A model generated the notes under the pieces. It did not search any database. It saw only the letters and a list, made by a program, of their open reading frames with translations, and was not told the origin of the DNA. DNA of 64,000 nt from Mesorhizobium ciceri biovar biserrulae WSM1271 (lineage in GTDB: Bacteria; Pseudomonadota; Alphaproteobacteria; Rhizobiales; Rhizobiaceae), in the NCBI RefSeq assembly GCF_000185905.1, contig NC_014923.1, positions 1,550,001 through 1,614,000 on the forward strand. The letters run 5' to 3'. A program made the translations under genes and the position numbers. Positions 61,592 to 64,000 of the stretch are shown piece by piece. Numbering within the stretch: the first letter of the stretch is position 1; every line of letters starts with the position of its first letter.

Positions 61592-64000
61592 TATTTCAGC
61601 TCGAGCAGCCGTTCCAGGTAGCTGCGTTCGATGTCAGGGCTGAGCGCATTGCCGAGCCGCTTGCGGATCGCTTCCAGAATCTGGCGGGCGCGCTGGACGT
61701 CGATCTCGTCGGGCACCTTCACCGAATCGCCGAAATCGGGACCCTGGCTGGCGCGCGGCCGGCCGAGCGGATCGCGATCGGCGTTCTGCTGGCGGCCGCC
61801 TTCCTCGCCGCCACCCTGGTCGCCCTGCATGGCCTGCATCTGCTTCATCATGTCCTTGGCGCCCTTGCGCAGCGCTTCCAGCGCCCGGCCCTGATGGCCG
61901 ACGGCCGCATCGCCTTCGCCTTCGCCGAGTGCCTGTTCGGCATTGCCCATGGACTTGCCGGCCTCGCCAAATCCTTCATTGGGCTCCATACCCATGCCTT
62001 CGAGGCCCTTCTTCAGCTGTTCGAGGTCGCTCTGCAACTGGCCCTGGCCCTGCTGCAGCTGTTTCAGCGCATCGGCGAACTCCTGGGGCGTCATCGGCTT
62101 TTGTCGGGCGAGCGGATCGCGGTCTTCGCCGACGCCGGGTCTGTCCTCATCCTGGCCGCCTTCGCCGAGCTGCTCGTCACGGTTCTGCCCGCGCTGGCGC
62201 TCGCCGCGCTGCATCTGATCCATGCGGAAGGTGTCGTTCATCATCTCCTGCTGACGGCGCAGGATCTCGCCCAGCTTGTCCATCTGCTGGCGCATCTCGC
62301 TGTCCTGCTGGCCGCCTTGCTGCTGCCGGCCGGCCTGCAGATTGTTCATCATGTCCTGCAGTTGCGACAGCAATTGCTGGGCCTTGTCGCGATCACCGGA
62401 CTTCGCCAGGTTCTCGATCTGGTCCATCATGCGATCGATGTCGCTCTGGCGCAGTTCCTGGCCATTCTGCTGCATCTGCGGGGCGTTGGGATTTTGCTTG
62501 GCGCGCTCCGCGAATTCCTGCAGGAACTGGTTCATCGCCTCGCGCAGTTCCTTCATCGCCTTTTCGATTTCAGCGTCGCTGGCGCCATTCTTGATGGCGT
62601 CCTGCAGCGCCTGTTGCGCCTGGCGCAGCCGCTTTTCGGCGGCCGAAAGATTGCCTTCCTCGATGCCGAGCGCGATTTCCCAGAGATAGGAGACCTCGCT
62701 GCGCAATTGATCGTCGCTGTCGGCCATCTTCAGCCGGGTGCGGGCGCTCATGATGGCGAGGTAATGGGACATGTTGTCGAAGGTGTCTTCCGGCCGCAGC
62801 GTGATGGCGTCCATCAGGTCTAGCACGCGCGGCTTGGCGTTGGCGTCGAGCGCCAGCAGGCGGCGCTGTTCGATCACGGCGCGTGCCAGCGGATTGGCGA
62901 AAGGCCGCTCCGGCATCAGCAGCGTCTTGGTTTCGCTGGATGCGGTGTGCCCGGCATCGTCGGTGGCGACCAGCGTCAGCTTGATGCTGCTGCCGGCCCA
63001 GACATGCTCGGTCAGGTCCTTCGAGGTCCTGGCGGCGTTCGACTTGCCGCCGCGGCGCGGCAGCGTCAGCGGCATTTCAGGTGCACCGTACAGTGGACGC
63101 GCATTCGGCGCCTGCGGATCGGCAAGCGCGAACACCGCCTTGGCGGTGGCGGCGCCATAGTCGTCGTCGATCTGGTAGTTGAGCTCGAAGGCGCCGTTGG
63201 CGGCGCGCTTGGGCTCGCCGACGAAGCGGATCTGCGGCGGCTTGTCCGGTACGACCGCGAAGGCCCAGCGGCCGAGCTGGTCCTCGCCCGACGTCAGCGT
63301 CAGCGTGCCGTCGCCGGTCAGCTTGCTGGTGAACTGGCGCACCTTGGACGGCGTCGCCGGGCTTGCAGCCGGCTTGGCGGCGGCCTGCGGCGCAGCCGGG
63401 TCGATGGCGCGGGAATTGCCATTCTTGTCGGCGTAGCCGAGCGTTTCCTCGCCTGAGCCGCCCGTCACGCGCAGCGAAACGTCACTGCCTTCGGGAACCG
63501 TAAAGGTCGGGATGGCCTGGTTGGCGTCGGCGGTCAGGAAGATCGGCGGCTTGCCGGTGTAGGACGGCGGCGTCACCCAGGCGTCGATGCGCGGCGGCAC
63601 GATATCGCGCGCGCCATGGGCATTGAAGCCGTCGCTGATCCTGCCGCCCGTCGGCCCGAAGGAGAAGGCGAAGGCGGTAACGAGCAAAAGTGCCGCTACC
63701 GCGCGCAGGGCCCAAGGGTCGCGCTCCGGCACGCGCGTGCGCGGCAGGTCGGCGCCGAGGTTGTCGAGCTTTCCGGCCATGCGCTTCTGGTGTTCGCGCC
63801 ATAGCGCCTGCGAGAAGCTGCTTTCCCGGCCGCTTGGCCGGTCGGTCTGCACCAGCACCGGGCTGTGCAACAGTTGATTGGCTGCCTCGATGCGGCGGTC
63901 GATTTCGCCGGCGCCCGGCAGGCGGAAGAAACGCAGGGGATAAAGCGCGGCCAGTGCTGCTATGGCAAAGGCAGCGACCAGGCCGATGCGCGCCATATCC
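61591..64000 (-). CDS. TIGR02302 family protein, N-terminus beyond the window
   Basis: At least 802 residues of a large membrane-anchored protein are visible, and the 5' end lies past the right edge. Near the visible start are hydrophobic segments (GLVAAFAIAALAALYPL and AVAALLLVTAFAFSFGP), then a DUF4175-type extracytoplasmic region with PPRIDAWVTPPSYTGKPP and a C-terminal third rich in Gln/Glu/Met (repeated QQ and QMQ runs), followed by DEIDVQRARQILEAIRKRLGN. The family is conserved in rhizobia and of unknown function. The ATG at 63996 is internal by comparison with family length, about 850 residues. Confidence 0.93.
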   Translation of the reverse strand, partial: DMARIGLVAAFAIAALAALYPLRFFRLPGAGEIDRRIEAANQLLHSPVLVQTDRPSGRESSFSQALWREHQKRMAGKLDNLGADLPRTRVPERDPWALRAVAALLLVTAFAFSFGPTGGRISDGFNAHGARDIVPPRIDAWVTPPSYTGKPPIFLTADANQAIPTFTVPEGSDVSLRVTGGSGEETLGYADKNGNSRAIDPAAPQAAAKPAASPATPSKVRQFTSKLTGDGTLTLTSGEDQLGRWAFAVVPDKPPQIRFVGEPKRAANGAFELNYQIDDDYGAATAKAVFALADPQAPNARPLYGAPEMPLTLPRRGGKSNAARTSKDLTEHVWAGSSIKLTLVATDDAGHTASSETKTLLMPERPFANPLARAVIEQRRLLALDANAKPRVLDLMDAITLRPEDTFDNMSHYLAIMSARTRLKMADSDDQLRSEVSYLWEIALGIEEGNLSAAEKRLRQAQQALQDAIKNGASDAEIEKAMKELREAMNQFLQEFAERAKQNPNAPQMQQNGQELRQSDIDRMMDQIENLAKSGDRDKAQQLLSQLQDMMNNLQAGRQQQGGQQDSEMRQQMDKLGEILRRQQEMMNDTFRMDQMQRGERQRGQNRDEQLGEGGQDEDRPGVGEDRDPLARQKPMTPQEFADALKQLQQGQGQLQSDLEQLKKGLEGMGMEPNEGFGEAGKSMGNAEQALGEGEGDAAVGHQGRALEALRKGAKDMMKQMQAMQGDQGGGEEGGRQQNADRDPLGRPRASQGPDFGDSVKVPDEIDVQRARQILEAIRKRLGNALSPDIERSYLERLLELK

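Noticed and set aside
61426..62823. A 465-codon open frame on the plus strand opposite the TIGR02302 gene
   Set aside because: It is antisense to a well-recognised protein family. The Leu/His/Ala-rich composition is what the reverse frame of a Gln/Glu/Met-rich coding region gives.

Overview
The window comes from a high-GC alphaproteobacterium of the order Hyphomicrobiales, most probably Mesorhizobium or a close relative. This rests on gene content and order: aroK-aroB-CorC-like, xerD next to accA, bolA-DnaJ-like-cobS-cobT, ftsE-ftsX near hpt and a CpdR-type regulator, and metX-metW behind a SAM-II riboswitch. Short palindromic intergenic repeats typical of rhizobia also occur. Most of the window is ordinary chromosomal core and shell sequence with compact operons and several 4-bp start/stop overlaps.

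Layout. Positions 13-2377 hold a complete IS1595-type insertion sequence with perfect 23-bp terminal inverted repeats and an 8-bp target duplication. It carries a DDE transposase plus up to four small passenger genes, one with a HEPN-like RNxxxH motif and one DUF3892 protein. Positions 2386-6660 hold a cupin, a secreted Gly/His-rich protein and a membrane-anchored coiled-coil protein. A tRNA-Arg(CCT) at 6660-6736 precedes an M20 amidohydrolase, a D,D-carboxypeptidase, a CobW GTPase, TusA, a YafK-type L,D-transpeptidase, accA and xerD. Then come shikimate genes (aroK, aroB) overlapping a CBS-domain protein that lacks the usual membrane domain, and the spoVR-yeaH-prkA stress operon (17246-22073).

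Positions 22316-30414 encode a hydrolase, a ThDP enzyme, BolA, a DnaJ-like protein and the cobaltochelatase genes cobS and cobT, which are separated by an unusual secreted protein. Positions 30426-43479 include a spermidine-synthase fold protein, a queuosine-precursor transporter of the YhhQ family with a possible leader peptide, rpmB, exporters, gloB, an ABC exporter, two glycosyltransferases and metW. Positions 43538-49021 hold metX under a SAM-II riboswitch and terminator, the hisC-tyrC pair, a PfkB kinase and a DUF2125 protein.

The rest holds ChaC, an aldo/keto reductase, LysE, PlsC, two LysR regulators with probable targets, DUF218, ftsX-ftsE, hpt, a CpdR-type regulator, a DMT transporter, a glyoxalase-fold protein and a TIGR02302 protein that runs off the right edge. 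I see no CRISPR array, prophage or recognisable complete defence system. The least conventional items are the IS passenger cargo, the His-Tyr leader peptide before the YhhQ-type gene, a 134-bp palindrome before hpt, and the shortened CorC-like protein.
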